DNA from: Bog-793 sp050013835
GTDB lineage: Bacteria > Actinomycetota > Acidimicrobiia > Acidimicrobiales > Bog-793
NCBI GenBank assembly: GCA_050013835.1
Contig: JBEKEM010000003.1
Span: 107,211 to 171,210 of the forward strand
Direction: 5' to 3'
Length of the DNA: 64,000 nucleotides
Shown here: piece after piece, positions 1 through 9,083 of the stretch
How positions within the stretch are numbered: position 1 is the first letter of the stretch
How the letters are laid out: every line of letters starts with the position of its first letter
The notes under the pieces: generated by a model
What the model was told of the DNA's origin: nothing
The model's database searches: none
What the model saw: the letters and a program-made list of their open reading frames with translations, nothing else
Translations under genes and position numbers: made by a program

Positions 1-1287
1 GCCGAGGCGACGCTTCGGGCGCTAGCCGCGATCAGCCCCACCGGTGACGATCACGACGGGCCGGACATTGCCGTCCTCCGCGTCGGTGCCGCCGGGGTCG
101 AGCTCCTCCTCCACGCGCCGTGTCCGGTCGCGCCGGCACCGTTTCGGGCCAGCGCCGGAGGCTTGGTCTGGTCGCTCGACCCGTCCGTCGAACTCGGGGA
201 TCTGATCGAGCTCGGCCGGGGCGTTCGGCTCTCGCCTGGCGCAGAGCCCGCACCGCTCGTCGAGATCGGCACCGACGAAGAAGGGAGCTACTTCGCACGC
301 GAAGCCGGCATCGTGACGCTCCGTCTCGACGACGAGGGGCCCGGGGAGCTCCACGACGAGCTCCTCTCGTTCGGTTCGGGTGATCGGCAGGCGACGTCGA
401 TGGGGCTGTTCGGTGCGCCGCTCGTCGTCGTCGAGCGTCGAGAGCACGTCCTTCTCGAGCCCTACGGCATCCCGCTCACCGCCTCGCCGGAGTCCTCCAC
501 ACCGGCCGAGCCTCAACCGATCGAGGAGGTTCCGATCGAGTTAGTTCTCCGATCTGATCCCGAACCTGAAGATCTGGACGCGGTCGTCCTCGAAGGCTGC
601 AACCCACGTGCGACTATTGACCGACCAACTCAGGTGCTGACCGTCCCGCCGGGACCGGTCGAGGTCCGGATCCTTCGCGAGCTTCCCGACCTGGTCGGCG
701 AGCTCCACGAGGAGCCGACTGCGGGTGCGGTCGAGTTCGTCGCCTATCTCGCGCTTCACGGCTACCGGGCGGCGCCATCACGCCTCAAGGAGATGCTCGG
801 AACGCCGCGCTCGCAGGCCTCTCGTTCGAGCAAGACCGTCTGGACTTCGGCCGGCGCGGCCCGGCGCGCCCTCGGTCCCGATCTTGTCCCCGCCGCGTCG
901 GGCAACCAGCTCTACCTGTTGTCGAAAGAGGTGAGCAGCGACTGGACACGCTTTCAGGCGCTCGTCGGCACCGCCCGGTCGGCCGCCTCCGATCCGGAGC
1001 GCCGGCGCGACGCCCTGGTCGGCGCCCTCGAGCTCGTGGACGGCGTTCCCGGGCTCGCCTCTCGACGCTTCACCTGGCTTGACAGCGAAGGTGTGCTCTC
1101 GAACATCGCCTTTGCGGTCGCGAACGCCGCCCGCGAGCTCGCGAACTTGGAGGCCGAGAGCGGCTCCGAAGAGCTCACTCGCTGGGCGATCGCCAAGGCC
1201 CGCCCGCTCCTTCCCGACCTCGGTGAGCTCGAACACCAAGAGTCGAAGCTCGCCGGTACGCGTCTGCGCACACCGTCGCGTCGCTGA
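1..1287 (+). CDS. SARP/BTAD-like regulator, 5' partial
   Basis: The frame is open from the first base of the window, so the gene starts to the left; the visible part is 428 residues. The central part (roughly nt 700-920) reads like the winged-helix DNA-binding domain found in front of bacterial transcriptional activator domains (a VEFVAYLALHG helix followed by a basic segment). The part after it resembles the helical BTAD repeat region (RRRDALVGALELVDGVPG). The N-terminal 200 residues are acidic and match nothing I recognise. Such LysM/BTAD proteins are common beside transfer genes of actinobacterial conjugative elements, so I infer a regulator of the element. It ends 299 bp before the transfer operon. 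Specific function is unproven; family assignment is moderate. Confidence 0.5.
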   Translation, partial: AEATLRALAAISPTGDDHDGPDIAVLRVGAAGVELLLHAPCPVAPAPFRASAGGLVWSLDPSVELGDLIELGRGVRLSPGAEPAPLVEIGTDEEGSYFAREAGIVTLRLDDEGPGELHDELLSFGSGDRQATSMGLFGAPLVVVERREHVLLEPYGIPLTASPESSTPAEPQPIEEVPIELVLRSDPEPEDLDAVVLEGCNPRATIDRPTQVLTVPPGPVEVRILRELPDLVGELHEEPTAGAVEFVAYLALHGYRAAPSRLKEMLGTPRSQASRSSKTVWTSAGAARRALGPDLVPAASGNQLYLLSKEVSSDWTRFQALVGTARSAASDPERRRDALVGALELVDGVPGLASRRFTWLDSEGVLSNIAFAVANAARELANLEAESGSEELTRWAIAKARPLLPDLGELEHQESKLAGTRLRTPSRR

Positions 1288-1330
1288 TCCCGATCTGACG
1301 AAGAGCTCGCCCGACTCCGAACTGCCCCAA

Positions 1331-1528
1331 AGGGAGATCTCCATTCGACGCGTTCGCCGGACGCGAGCGCGACAGAGCCTTGAGCAGGGAGACGGTCTCC
1401 AATCGGGAGCTTGACCACCGACCGGGAGGTCCGTTCGGGAGCTCTCTTTCGAAAAGGGAGCCAAATCGGGAGCTTCTTCGGGAGGTCGATTTCGAAAAGG
1501 GAGCCGAACCGGGAGCTTGTTTGGGAGC
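1331..1528 (+). repeat. GGGAG-box repeat array in the transfer-operon leader
   Basis: Eleven copies of GGGAG lie in about 195 bp, most within CGGGAGCTT, CGGGAGGTC or AAGGGAGCC. The 15-mer TTCGAAAAGGGAGCC occurs at 1448 and again at 1491, 43 bp apart. AATCGGGAGCTT occurs at 1401 and 1464, and AACCGGGAGCTT at 1507. All copies point the same way. The array sits immediately upstream of the pilin-like gene and downstream of the BTAD-like gene. It may be a set of protein-binding sites or an RNA leader; neither is shown. Confidence 0.6.
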
Positions 1529-1586
1529 CGCCTCGCGCACACTTTCGCCGACCGCCCCCTATAGGGGCCGACGAAGGAGGACTTCA

Positions 1587-1997
1587 GTGCGACGACTGCA
1601 GCGCTCAGCGATTAATCCTCGTCCGCTCGCGATCGACAAGCGCGCAAGCGTCAAGCGCCGTCGCCTCGCCCGCCTGGGGCAGGCCGCCGCCGCGCTCCTC
1701 GTCGCGGGATGGGCCTTTCTTGTCATCGAGGGAACCGCCGTCGCCGTCTCGGCGAGCCCGGTCGCGCCGCCCGGGGCCAACGGTCTCCAGGACCTTTTGA
1801 ACTGGACCCTCTACGGCGGGGCGATCGCCTGCGCAGGGACGGCGATGTTCGGCTTCGCCAAGATGGGGATCTCGCATTCCCAGCAGAGCTTCCAGGGCGC
1901 CAACCACGGCAAGTCGGTCGCGATCCTGGGGCTCCTCGGCGCCCTCGGCCTCGGGCTCACGCCGACGATCGTGAACGGCCTGACGGCGATCCACTGA
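1587..1997 (+). CDS. Conjugative pilin-like small membrane protein (VirB2/TrbC-like)
   Basis: A 136-aa protein. I chose GTG at 1587 because a strong ribosome site, GAAGGAGG, lies at 1573-1580; longer in-frame starts run back into the GGGAG repeats. A basic N-terminus (about residues 1-32) is followed by a hydrophobic signal-like segment (33-50), then two further hydrophobic segments (about 72-92 and 110-130) separated by a short polar loop. This signal plus two-helix plan and small size are those of VirB2/TrbC conjugative pilins. The gene ends 1 bp before the VirB6-like gene and heads the transfer operon. Sequence identity to known pilins cannot be judged here, so the call rests on topology and position. 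Confidence 0.55.
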   Translation: MRRLQRSAINPRPLAIDKRASVKRRRLARLGQAAAALLVAGWAFLVIEGTAVAVSASPVAPPGANGLQDLLNWTLYGGAIACAGTAMFGFAKMGISHSQQSFQGANHGKSVAILGLLGALGLGLTPTIVNGLTAIH

Positions 1998-1998
1998 G

Positions 1999-3303
1999 AT
2001 GGCCGTCTCCTCCGCCCCGGTTCTCGCCTTTTTGGGGATCACGCTCAACCCGCTCACTCTCGCCAAGGACATCGCCAACGCCATCTTCTCGGCGGCCCTT
2101 GCCCTCTTCGGGCAGGGCGCCGCCTCGGTTGTCGGCGCGCTCTTGGGGTTCGTGAAGACGACGAGCGACCCGGTCTTCTCCGGGGGCTGGTGGTCGTCGT
2201 CGGGCATGGCGGTCTTCGAGCGGGTGCTCGCCGTCTCGGGGTCGCTTCTCGCCCTCGCCTTCATGTGCTCGATCATCACGGCGCTCCTCTCCGCCGACCA
2301 CGGCCTCCTCGCCCGGGCCGCGCTCCGCCTCCCGATCGCCGTGCTCGAGATGGCGCTCCTGGTCGGGGTGACGGCGGCGCTCGTCTCGGCCTCAGACGAG
2401 ATCTCGGCCGAGATCGCCAAGGGGGCGAGCGGCACACTCTCGACCTTCGTCTCGGGCGAGCTGGCCGGTGCGATTGCCGGGACGGGGATCGTCGGGCTGA
2501 TCGCTGGCGGGCTCGTCATCCTCGCCGCCCTCGGCATCTGGGCGGAGCTCTTATGCCGGAGCGCCCTTATCTACTTGGCGGTGCTGGCGGGCCCGCTCAT
2601 CTTCGCCGCGAGCGTCCACCCGTCGGCGGTCGGGCTCCGCCGTCGCTACGTCGAAGGAGGGCTCGCGCTCATCTGCTCGAAGATCGTCGTCGCTCTCGCC
2701 CTGGCGACCGGCTCGGCGATGCTCTCCGGTCTCGGGCACTCGTCCTCCTTCGCCGCCGCGACGGGCGCGCTTTTAGAGGCACTCGCCGTGTTGCTCGTCG
2801 CGTGCTTCGCGCCCTTCGTACTGCTCCGCCTTCTGCTCGGGGCAGAGGCGATCATCGCCGCCGAGGGCCTCGAGCGCCGTCCTGCCCGGGCGGCGCTCTC
2901 GGCGGTCGGTGCCGCTTCGTCGGTCGGCGGGTTCTCGTCGATGGCTCGCGGTCTCACCGGCGCCGGCGCGACACCGCCCGGAGGCGGGAGCCCCGGATCT
3001 CCCCCGACGGGCGCCTCGCCGTCGGGGCCGTCGTCCACGTCACCGCCGCGCGGCCCCACCTCGCCGCGTCCCGCTCCATCTCGTCCCTCGGAGTCCGAGG
3101 GCGCGGGAGCTCCCCGAGCGAGCTCACACGCCGCGGCCTCGCCACGGCCCGCGAGCTCGCACGCGCGCGCCTCCGACGCCTCTCCGACGAGCGCCTCGCC
3201 TGGAGTGCCACGGGACGCGACGCAACCCCGGCGGCGAGGCGACGACTTTCGGAGTCCGAACTCGACCGCGTCCTCAAAGAGATCTGCACAGGAGTGGCAA
3301 TGA
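1999..3303 (+). CDS. TrbL/VirB6-like polytopic channel protein
   Basis: A 434-aa membrane protein. Residues 1-300 contain at least six hydrophobic segments with small polar loops, the plan of TrbL/VirB6 inner-membrane components of type IV secretion systems. The last 110 residues are Pro/Ser/Ala-rich and probably cytoplasmic or disordered. The start follows the pilin-like stop by 1 bp. The stop overlaps the next gene's ATG in ATGA at 3300, which implies translational coupling. I inspected the low-complexity tail for a frameshift; codon bias stays coding up to the stop and an RBS (AGGAG) for the next gene lies inside the end of this gene. Confidence 0.65.
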   Translation: MAVSSAPVLAFLGITLNPLTLAKDIANAIFSAALALFGQGAASVVGALLGFVKTTSDPVFSGGWWSSSGMAVFERVLAVSGSLLALAFMCSIITALLSADHGLLARAALRLPIAVLEMALLVGVTAALVSASDEISAEIAKGASGTLSTFVSGELAGAIAGTGIVGLIAGGLVILAALGIWAELLCRSALIYLAVLAGPLIFAASVHPSAVGLRRRYVEGGLALICSKIVVALALATGSAMLSGLGHSSSFAAATGALLEALAVLLVACFAPFVLLRLLLGAEAIIAAEGLERRPARAALSAVGAASSVGGFSSMARGLTGAGATPPGGGSPGSPPTGASPSGPSSTSPPRGPTSPRPAPSRPSESEGAGAPRASSHAAASPRPASSHARASDASPTSASPGVPRDATQPRRRGDDFRSPNSTASSKRSAQEWQ

Positions 3304-4808
3304 ACGACCCGGCCGCGGCGCGCCACTACCGCCTCACCCGTCCGAATGGACTCGGTTTCATTCACCGTCGTTCCGCGACGCAGTTCGCGATCTGCTGTGC
3401 CGGGATCGGCCTCGGGCTCCTCGGCCTCGTCGTGACGGGCGTCGGGAGCGGCGGGCGCCTGGCGCTCGCCGGCGCCGGGGTGCTGCTCGTCGGAGCTGGT
3501 GCTGGTCGGACTCCGGGTGGAGAGGACCTCGTTGCGCTCCTCGGGCCGTTCGCGCGCTTCAGCGCGCGCCGAGCGACCGGTCGCCAGCGGTGGTCGGCCG
3601 CGCTCGCGCCGTGGCGCGGGGCCGGGGTCCCTCCCTTGTTCGCCGGCATCACCCTTTACGACTTCGATGCCGAGCGCGCCCTCGGTCGGAGCTCCGGACG
3701 GGTCGGCCTCATCGCCGATCGGGCAGACGCATCGCTCTCCCTCGTGCTTCGCATCCACGGCGAGGGGTTCCTCCTCGCCGACGCCGCGGAGAAAGACGCC
3801 CGGCTCGCCGCCTTCGGCGACGCGCTCGCGAGCCTCGCCCGCGAGGAGAGCCCGGTTTCCCGCGTCACCTGGTCCCAGCTCGTCGCGCCGGCCCCGCTCG
3901 ACGGGCACTTCGCCTACCTCGCCCAGACGAGTCGCGCCGAGCCCGACGAGGCGATCGCCTCTTCGTACGGCGACCTCCTCGAAGACACCGCTCGGCGGGC
4001 GGTCTCCTCCGAAGTGCTCGTCACGCTCACCGTCGCCATCGGGCGCGCACGCCTGGGTCGCGGCGAGATGAGCGAGCGCTTGTCTTCGGCGATCGATCGC
4101 CTCCTCGAGGAGGCCGAGCTCTTCTCGACAGCCCTCGCCCGGGCGGGGCTCTTCGCCGTCGGCCCGCTGCCGGCCGGCGCGATCGCACGCGCGCTCCGAG
4201 ACCGCCTCGACCCGACGGCCAGGCGTCACCTCGAGCGACGCGGGCGGAGTCTCTCTGACCTCGCCGGGCTCGTCACCCCGGAGAACGGATTCCCGCTCTC
4301 GGTCGAGGAGCACCGGCGCTTCGTCTGGACCGACGGGAGCGTCCATCGGATGTTCCGCGTCGCCGAGTGGCCACGACTGTCTGTCCGCGCCGACTGGCTC
4401 GCCGGATTCCTCTGCGAACAGGACGTCACTCGGAGCTTCACGGCCATCTACACCCCGCTCGGACGCCGCCAGGCGCGCCGCCAGGCGCTGGCGGTGGCGA
4501 CCCGTGTGGGCGCGAGCATCGACGAACGCGAGCTCAAGGGCCGGAGGGTCGGCGCCGAGGAGCGTCGCGCCCAGCTCGCCGCCGAGGCCCTCGACGAGGA
4601 GCTCGAATCCGGCGCCGAGATGGAGCTCGTCGTCGGTCTCGTCGACGTCACCGCCGAGAGTCCGGACGAGCTCGACGGACAGTGCGAGCGCACGTGCCAG
4701 TCGGCGGCGAACGTCGGCATGGAGCTCCGCTCCCTCGACCTCCGCCATGCCGAAGCACTCGTCGCCGCGCTCCCCCTCGGCCGTGTCGTCCCGGGACGGG
4801 CACGATGA
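3300..4808 (+). CDS. SCO6880-like conjugation protein
   Basis: A 502-aa protein with two N-terminal hydrophobic segments (about residues 28-62) followed by a long soluble region. This matches the SCO6880 family, which in actinobacterial mobile elements lies just before the VirB4-like ATPase. The family carries a PrgI-like membrane start and is considered part of the transfer apparatus. The ATG at 3300 overlaps the preceding stop and has an AGGAG about 6 bp upstream. The end overlaps the next ATG in ATGA at 4805. No catalytic motif is visible. Family assignment follows from length, topology and gene order. Confidence 0.65.
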   Translation: MNDPAAARHYRLTRPNGLGFIHRRSATQFAICCAGIGLGLLGLVVTGVGSGGRLALAGAGVLLVGAGAGRTPGGEDLVALLGPFARFSARRATGRQRWSAALAPWRGAGVPPLFAGITLYDFDAERALGRSSGRVGLIADRADASLSLVLRIHGEGFLLADAAEKDARLAAFGDALASLAREESPVSRVTWSQLVAPAPLDGHFAYLAQTSRAEPDEAIASSYGDLLEDTARRAVSSEVLVTLTVAIGRARLGRGEMSERLSSAIDRLLEEAELFSTALARAGLFAVGPLPAGAIARALRDRLDPTARRHLERRGRSLSDLAGLVTPENGFPLSVEEHRRFVWTDGSVHRMFRVAEWPRLSVRADWLAGFLCEQDVTRSFTAIYTPLGRRQARRQALAVATRVGASIDERELKGRRVGAEERRAQLAAEALDEELESGAEMELVVGLVDVTAESPDELDGQCERTCQSAANVGMELRSLDLRHAEALVAALPLGRVVPGRAR

Positions 4809-6193
4809 GCTCCGTCGCCCGCCTCATCGACGGTCGTCACGGACAAAGAGCCATGCTCGGCGACCAGGCTTCGTCGGCAGGAAAGCCCCGCGTGCTGCGC
4901 CTCGGAAGACAGCAGATGACGACGGCGCAGTGCTGCTCGCTCTATCCCTTCCAGGCCGACTTCGGGCTCGGACCCCGCGGCATCCTCATCGGCACGACCT
5001 GGCCGTCAGGCGCGCTCTACTACTACGACCCGTTCGCCCTCTACGCCGACGGCGCGCTCGACAACCCGAACGTGATGGTCTTCGGCGAGCCCGGGAGCGG
5101 GAAGTCCGCCGCCGTGAAGTGCCTCCTCGCCCGGCACGTCGGACTACTGGGACGGGGAGGTGTCGGCCGGCAGGCCTTCGTCGTCGACCCGAAGCGGGAG
5201 TACGAAGGGCTCGCCGAGGCGCTCTCGATGACCCGGCTCGAACTTCGCCCCGGCGGGCCGCACGCGATGAACCCGCTCGGGACCGTGCCGGGTTCGACAG
5301 AGACCGCTGCCGAGCGACTCCTCCGCCGCCACCACCTGATGGCGGCGCTCCTCGCTTCGCTGGCGGGACACGGCCTCGACCGGGCGGAGGACGCGGTCCT
5401 GGGCTGGGCGCTCGAAGCGATCGGTGCCGCCGAGGAGAACCGCCCGAGCGAGAAGAGCACCTCGCTCACCGATCTCGCCGCGTTGCTCGAGTCGCCCACC
5501 GAGGAGATGGCGGCGCGCGGGGCAACCTCGCGCCGTGAGCTCGAGCTCCTCGCGCGACCGCTCTGGTTGCTTCTTGACAAGCTCGTCCGGCGCGATCTCG
5601 CCGGCATGTTCGACGGGCGCGAGGCGCTCGGTGGGATCGCCGCCGCCGGGACCGGCATCGTCTTGGACGTCTCGGCGGTGTTCTCGGACAAGGCGCTCCT
5701 CCGCCTGGTCATGCTCGCCGCGATCTCGGTCCTCCAGGCCTGCTACCTCGTCGGCGACGCGAACGACGAGTGGTCGGTGCCGCGGCGCTTCTTCGTCGTC
5801 GACGAGTGCTGGTCTCTTCTGGGCCAGGACGAGGCGGCGCGCTTCTTACAGGAAAACTGGAAGCTCGCCCGGGCCCGCGGCGTCGCCAACGTCGCCGTCT
5901 GCCACCGGGTCACCGACCTCGGCGCGCAGGCCGACAGCGCGTCCGCGACCTCGAAGATCGGCGACGGTCTCATCGCCGACACCCAGACGCAAGTTCTCTT
6001 CCGCACCTCTTCCCATGTCCTCGCCGAGACGCAGCGCTCGCTCGGGCTTTCTTCTCCCGAGGCCGAGATGCTCTCTCGCCTGCCGAAGGCGACCGCCCTT
6101 TGGAGAGTCCGCGGACGTTCGGCGTTCGTCCGCCACGTCCGCAGCCCCTACGAGGAGACCTTCACCGACACCGACGCGAGGTTGTCCGGATGA
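4805..6193 (+). CDS. VirB4-like conjugation ATPase
   Basis: A 462-aa cytoplasmic ATPase predicted to power pilus assembly or substrate transfer. The Walker A motif GEPGSGKS is at residues 94-101. The Walker B segment FFVVDECW has its acidic pair at D333-E334. These are followed by an ARARGVANVAVCHR segment typical of the HerA/VirB4/TraC fold. It is shorter than proteobacterial VirB4 (about 800 aa) because the N-terminal domain is missing, which is usual in actinobacterial elements where the SCO6880-like protein precedes it. Both ends overlap neighbours by ATGA. Confidence 0.8.
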   Translation: MSSVARLIDGRHGQRAMLGDQASSAGKPRVLRLGRQQMTTAQCCSLYPFQADFGLGPRGILIGTTWPSGALYYYDPFALYADGALDNPNVMVFGEPGSGKSAAVKCLLARHVGLLGRGGVGRQAFVVDPKREYEGLAEALSMTRLELRPGGPHAMNPLGTVPGSTETAAERLLRRHHLMAALLASLAGHGLDRAEDAVLGWALEAIGAAEENRPSEKSTSLTDLAALLESPTEEMAARGATSRRELELLARPLWLLLDKLVRRDLAGMFDGREALGGIAAAGTGIVLDVSAVFSDKALLRLVMLAAISVLQACYLVGDANDEWSVPRRFFVVDECWSLLGQDEAARFLQENWKLARARGVANVAVCHRVTDLGAQADSASATSKIGDGLIADTQTQVLFRTSSHVLAETQRSLGLSSPEAEMLSRLPKATALWRVRGRSAFVRHVRSPYEETFTDTDARLSG

Positions 6194-7998
6194 CACGGGC
6201 GCGAGGAGACGAACTCGACGGCACGGCGAGGCTCCCGAAAGACGCCGTTGGCCTTGGCATCGCGCTCGTCGGGTTCGCCCTCGCGATTCTCACGGCGGAC
6301 GTCGCGCGCGGTGTCGCGCTCGGAATCCACGGAGGCGGTTTCGGGCTCCTCTCGGTCGGTTCGTCAGCGCGCTTTCTCGTTCAGAGTCTCACGGGGCCGG
6401 GCGAACTCGATCCGGTGACAGCTCGGCGCGGCGCCTCCCTCGACGCGCCCGTCTACTGGGCGGTCTTCGGCGTCCTCCTTGTGATCGCGATCGTCGCGAG
6501 CGGTTTCCTCCTCTGTGCCGTGGGACGCGGCGCGAATGCTTCGGACGGGTTCGCCTCGCGATCAGAGCTCACGGCGGTGGCGGGCGTCGACGCGGTCAAA
6601 CGCCAAGCGGCGATCACCCGTCCGTCGCTCACTCCGAAGGAGCTGACACGCGAACAGGTCGGCTATCCCCTCGGCATCTCTCGCCGACCTCGCGGGGTGG
6701 AGCTCGTCGCCTCCTGGGAGACCTCGCTCGAGCTCGTCGCTCCCCCAGGCGGCGGAAAGACCTTGCGGGTCCTCGCCCGCATCCTCCGCCAGCACCCGGG
6801 CCCGTGCCTCGCGACGGCGACGAAGCCCGACCTCTACGAGGTGAGCGCCAAGGCGCGCGAACGCCTCGGCCCAGTGTTCGCCCTCGACCCGGACCGTCTC
6901 GCACCAGCGGCCAAGCCGCTTCGTTGGTCGCCGGTCGTCGGCTGTGAGGACTCGGCCGTCGCCGAGCGTCGCGCCGGCGCGCTCGTCGCGACCGCGGGCG
7001 AGGCAGGCGATCTCCGTTCGGCGAGCTTCTTCCGCCGCTCGGCCATCACCGTCCTTGGCGCCTACCTCCACGCCGCGGCCCTCGACGGCGCGACGATCGC
7101 CGACGTCGTCACCTGGGCCGGCAGTCCCTCCGACCCGGCGCCGCTTCGCATCCTCTCCGAGCACCTCGACGGGCGGGTCGACTGGGGGGCGCGGCTCCAC
7201 CAGCACACCTCTGGCGCCGCAGAGACGACGTCGGGGGTGATGCGCTCGGTCGACCTCGCCCTGGCGCCGTTCCAACACGACGAGGTGCTCGAGCGCTGCG
7301 CCGTCGATGCCGAACACTCCTTCGACATCACCGCGGCGCTCTCGTGTCCGACGACGATCTACGCGCTGGCAAAGGACCGGGGGTCGGCCTCCGCCGGCGC
7401 GGGTCCGCTCATCACCGCGTTCTGCGACGAGCTCGTCGTCGAAGCAGAGCGTGAAGCGACGAAGCGTCCCGGCCGCCGGCTTGATCCACCGCTCCTCGCC
7501 CTGCTGGACGAGGCACCTTCAATCGTCCCGCTTCCAAGTTTGCCGAACCTCGTCGCCGACGGGCGAGGCCGCGGCATCACGACGGTGCTGTCGATGCAGT
7601 CGTTCTCCCAGGCGACCGCGCGCTGGGGATCGACCGGCGCGGCGACGATCCGCAATGCCGCGACCGTGACCGCGGTCTTCGGCGGGTTGTCGGTGGCCTC
7701 GGACCTCGAGGAGCTCTCGCGCCTCTCGGGCACCCGACGGGTGCCGCGTCGATCGTTCAACGAAGGATCGACGGGAGACCGGACGAGCGTCTCGACCTCG
7801 CCGGTCGACGAGGCCGTCCTCACACCCTCGGAGATCCACACGCTCGGCGAAGGCGAGTTGCTGCTCTTCTGGGGGCGGCTGCGACCGGTGCTCGCCTACG
7901 CGCCCGGCACCTGGGAGGGGAAGGACGCGCAACTGATCGCAGCAGACGAAGCCGCGGCGAAAGCCGCCAACGACCAAGAGAGAGGAACTCGCCCGTGA
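6190..7998 (+). CDS. Type IV coupling protein (TraG/VirD4-like ATPase)
   Basis: A 602-aa protein. Two hydrophobic segments (about residues 17-37 and 80-105) anchor it in the membrane. The Walker A APPGGGKT is at 184-191, and the Walker B LLDEAPS has D440-E441. A TRRVPRRS-type segment follows near 520. This is the plan of TraG/VirD4/TraD coupling proteins, which bring the relaxase-DNA complex to the secretion channel. The presence of a coupling protein and a VirB4-type ATPase together argues for single-strand, relaxase-type conjugation rather than the FtsK-like TraB system of pSAM2-type elements. No relaxase gene is in the window; it should lie to the left. ATG overlaps the preceding stop. Confidence 0.8.
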   Translation: MTRARGDELDGTARLPKDAVGLGIALVGFALAILTADVARGVALGIHGGGFGLLSVGSSARFLVQSLTGPGELDPVTARRGASLDAPVYWAVFGVLLVIAIVASGFLLCAVGRGANASDGFASRSELTAVAGVDAVKRQAAITRPSLTPKELTREQVGYPLGISRRPRGVELVASWETSLELVAPPGGGKTLRVLARILRQHPGPCLATATKPDLYEVSAKARERLGPVFALDPDRLAPAAKPLRWSPVVGCEDSAVAERRAGALVATAGEAGDLRSASFFRRSAITVLGAYLHAAALDGATIADVVTWAGSPSDPAPLRILSEHLDGRVDWGARLHQHTSGAAETTSGVMRSVDLALAPFQHDEVLERCAVDAEHSFDITAALSCPTTIYALAKDRGSASAGAGPLITAFCDELVVEAEREATKRPGRRLDPPLLALLDEAPSIVPLPSLPNLVADGRGRGITTVLSMQSFSQATARWGSTGAATIRNAATVTAVFGGLSVASDLEELSRLSGTRRVPRRSFNEGSTGDRTSVSTSPVDEAVLTPSEIHTLGEGELLLFWGRLRPVLAYAPGTWEGKDAQLIAADEAAAKAANDQERGTRP

Positions 7999-8600
7999 GC
8001 ACGATTATCGAGGCGACAATCGTCGACCCGGCAGAACGGGACGAGGTGCCGAGGTGCTGGACCAGCGAGGCTCGGGGGTTCGCCGGCAGGTTCAGCTTCT
8101 CCTCGGCGACCCGGCCGTGGAACTGGATGGAGCTCGACGCCGAGGATGCCGACAAGCTCTTCGCGCTCCTCTCGGGCTTTGTCGCCTACTTCAACGCCCG
8201 CTACGGCCAGTGCCCCGAGCAGCGGATCCCGCCGTGCTGGGCGGAGCACGGCGCGCTCGTCGAGGAGCTGACGACGCTCTTCTGGGCGCGCTGGCACGCC
8301 TTCGAGTCGCCGCACGCTTCGATCGGCGGCGCGCAGTACTGGCACAGCTATACCCTTCCCTCCTTCTACGAGCGGATGCGCGGCTGGCTCGGCAACGGGC
8401 TCGTCGCCTGCCAGCACGGGCACCACCGCGACGTCGAGGATCGGCCGGTCGGAACGGCGCGGGCCTGGGAGCTCCGCACTGAGGTCATCGCGTCGCTCGA
8501 CTTCGTACGACGAACCACGAGCCCACGCTCAGCGAAGGATGCCGACAGCCCCACGGGGGTCGTCGTCGCGTTCTTGGGTAAAGAAGAGGAACGACGATGA
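7995..8600 (+). CDS. Hypothetical element protein (DUF4913-like?)
   Basis: A 201-aa soluble protein rich in Trp and His. The GTG start at 7995 overlaps the coupling-protein stop (GTGA), so it belongs to the transfer operon. The stretch around residues 70-125 (a CWAEHGALVEELTTLFWARWHAF pattern, then a tryptophan-rich helix ending in a proline-flanked segment) resembles the DUF4913 family of actinobacterial mobile elements. I am not certain of that match. No catalytic motif or membrane segment is apparent. It could be an accessory factor for transfer. Confidence 0.55.
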   Translation: MSTIIEATIVDPAERDEVPRCWTSEARGFAGRFSFSSATRPWNWMELDAEDADKLFALLSGFVAYFNARYGQCPEQRIPPCWAEHGALVEELTTLFWARWHAFESPHASIGGAQYWHSYTLPSFYERMRGWLGNGLVACQHGHHRDVEDRPVGTARAWELRTEVIASLDFVRRTTSPRSAKDADSPTGVVVAFLGKEEERR

Positions 8601-8929
8601 GCCAAGTCGTTCGTCCGGAACGGACCAGTCAGAAGGTCGCCCGGTCACTGCTCGAGCTCGCCGCGGCGCTAACGGATGAGGACACGGATCTGCTGAACGT
8701 GCCGGCAGTTCCCTCAGAAGCAGATGACGGCCACGCGCACGGTATCGGCGTGGGAAGCAACCATGGGCCGGAGCGACTCACGCTCACCGTCGAGGAGGCG
8801 GCGCGATCACTCGGAGTGTCGCGTGCGCATGCTTACGAGCTCGCGGCTCGGGGGGAGATCCCAACGCTCCGCCTCGGAAGGAGAATCCTCGTTCCGCGGG
8901 AGGCACTTGTCCGGATGATGTGTCGCTGA
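8597..8929 (+). CDS. Excisionase-like HTH protein
   Basis: A 110-aa protein whose last 55 residues form a MerR/BldC-type winged helix: TVEEAARSLGVSRAHAYELAARGEIPTLRLGRR, then VPREAL. This is the standard signature of the excisionase (Xis) family DNA-binding domain. In integrative elements it directs the integrase towards excision. The first 50 residues are of unknown role. ATG overlaps the preceding stop in ATGA, so the excisionase is probably co-transcribed with the transfer genes, which would couple excision to transfer. The integrase is 8 kb away, beyond the cargo. Confidence 0.75.
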   Translation: MSQVVRPERTSQKVARSLLELAAALTDEDTDLLNVPAVPSEADDGHAHGIGVGSNHGPERLTLTVEEAARSLGVSRAHAYELAARGEIPTLRLGRRILVPREALVRMMCR

Positions 8930-9083
8930 CTCGCCCGGATCGTTCAGTCTGGACGATTGGCGCGATTTGGCACTCCGTTCGCGGCCGTCGCACAACGGCA
9001 CCTTGGGGGGCATGTCGGTCGGTACTGTGTTTCGCAGCATGTCTTTCGCCTACTGTCGCCGACGGCCCGCGTAGTAACAACCT

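Noticed and set aside
2930..3303. A possible frameshift in the low-complexity tail of the VirB6-like gene
   Set aside because: The frame stays open, and the stop overlaps the next gene's start exactly as in the other operon junctions.
2646..4748. A 700-codon open frame on the minus strand opposite the VirB6-like and SCO6880-like genes
   Set aside because: It is the antisense of two genes with clear motifs and ATGA coupling; its translation is Arg/Glu-rich without a domain.
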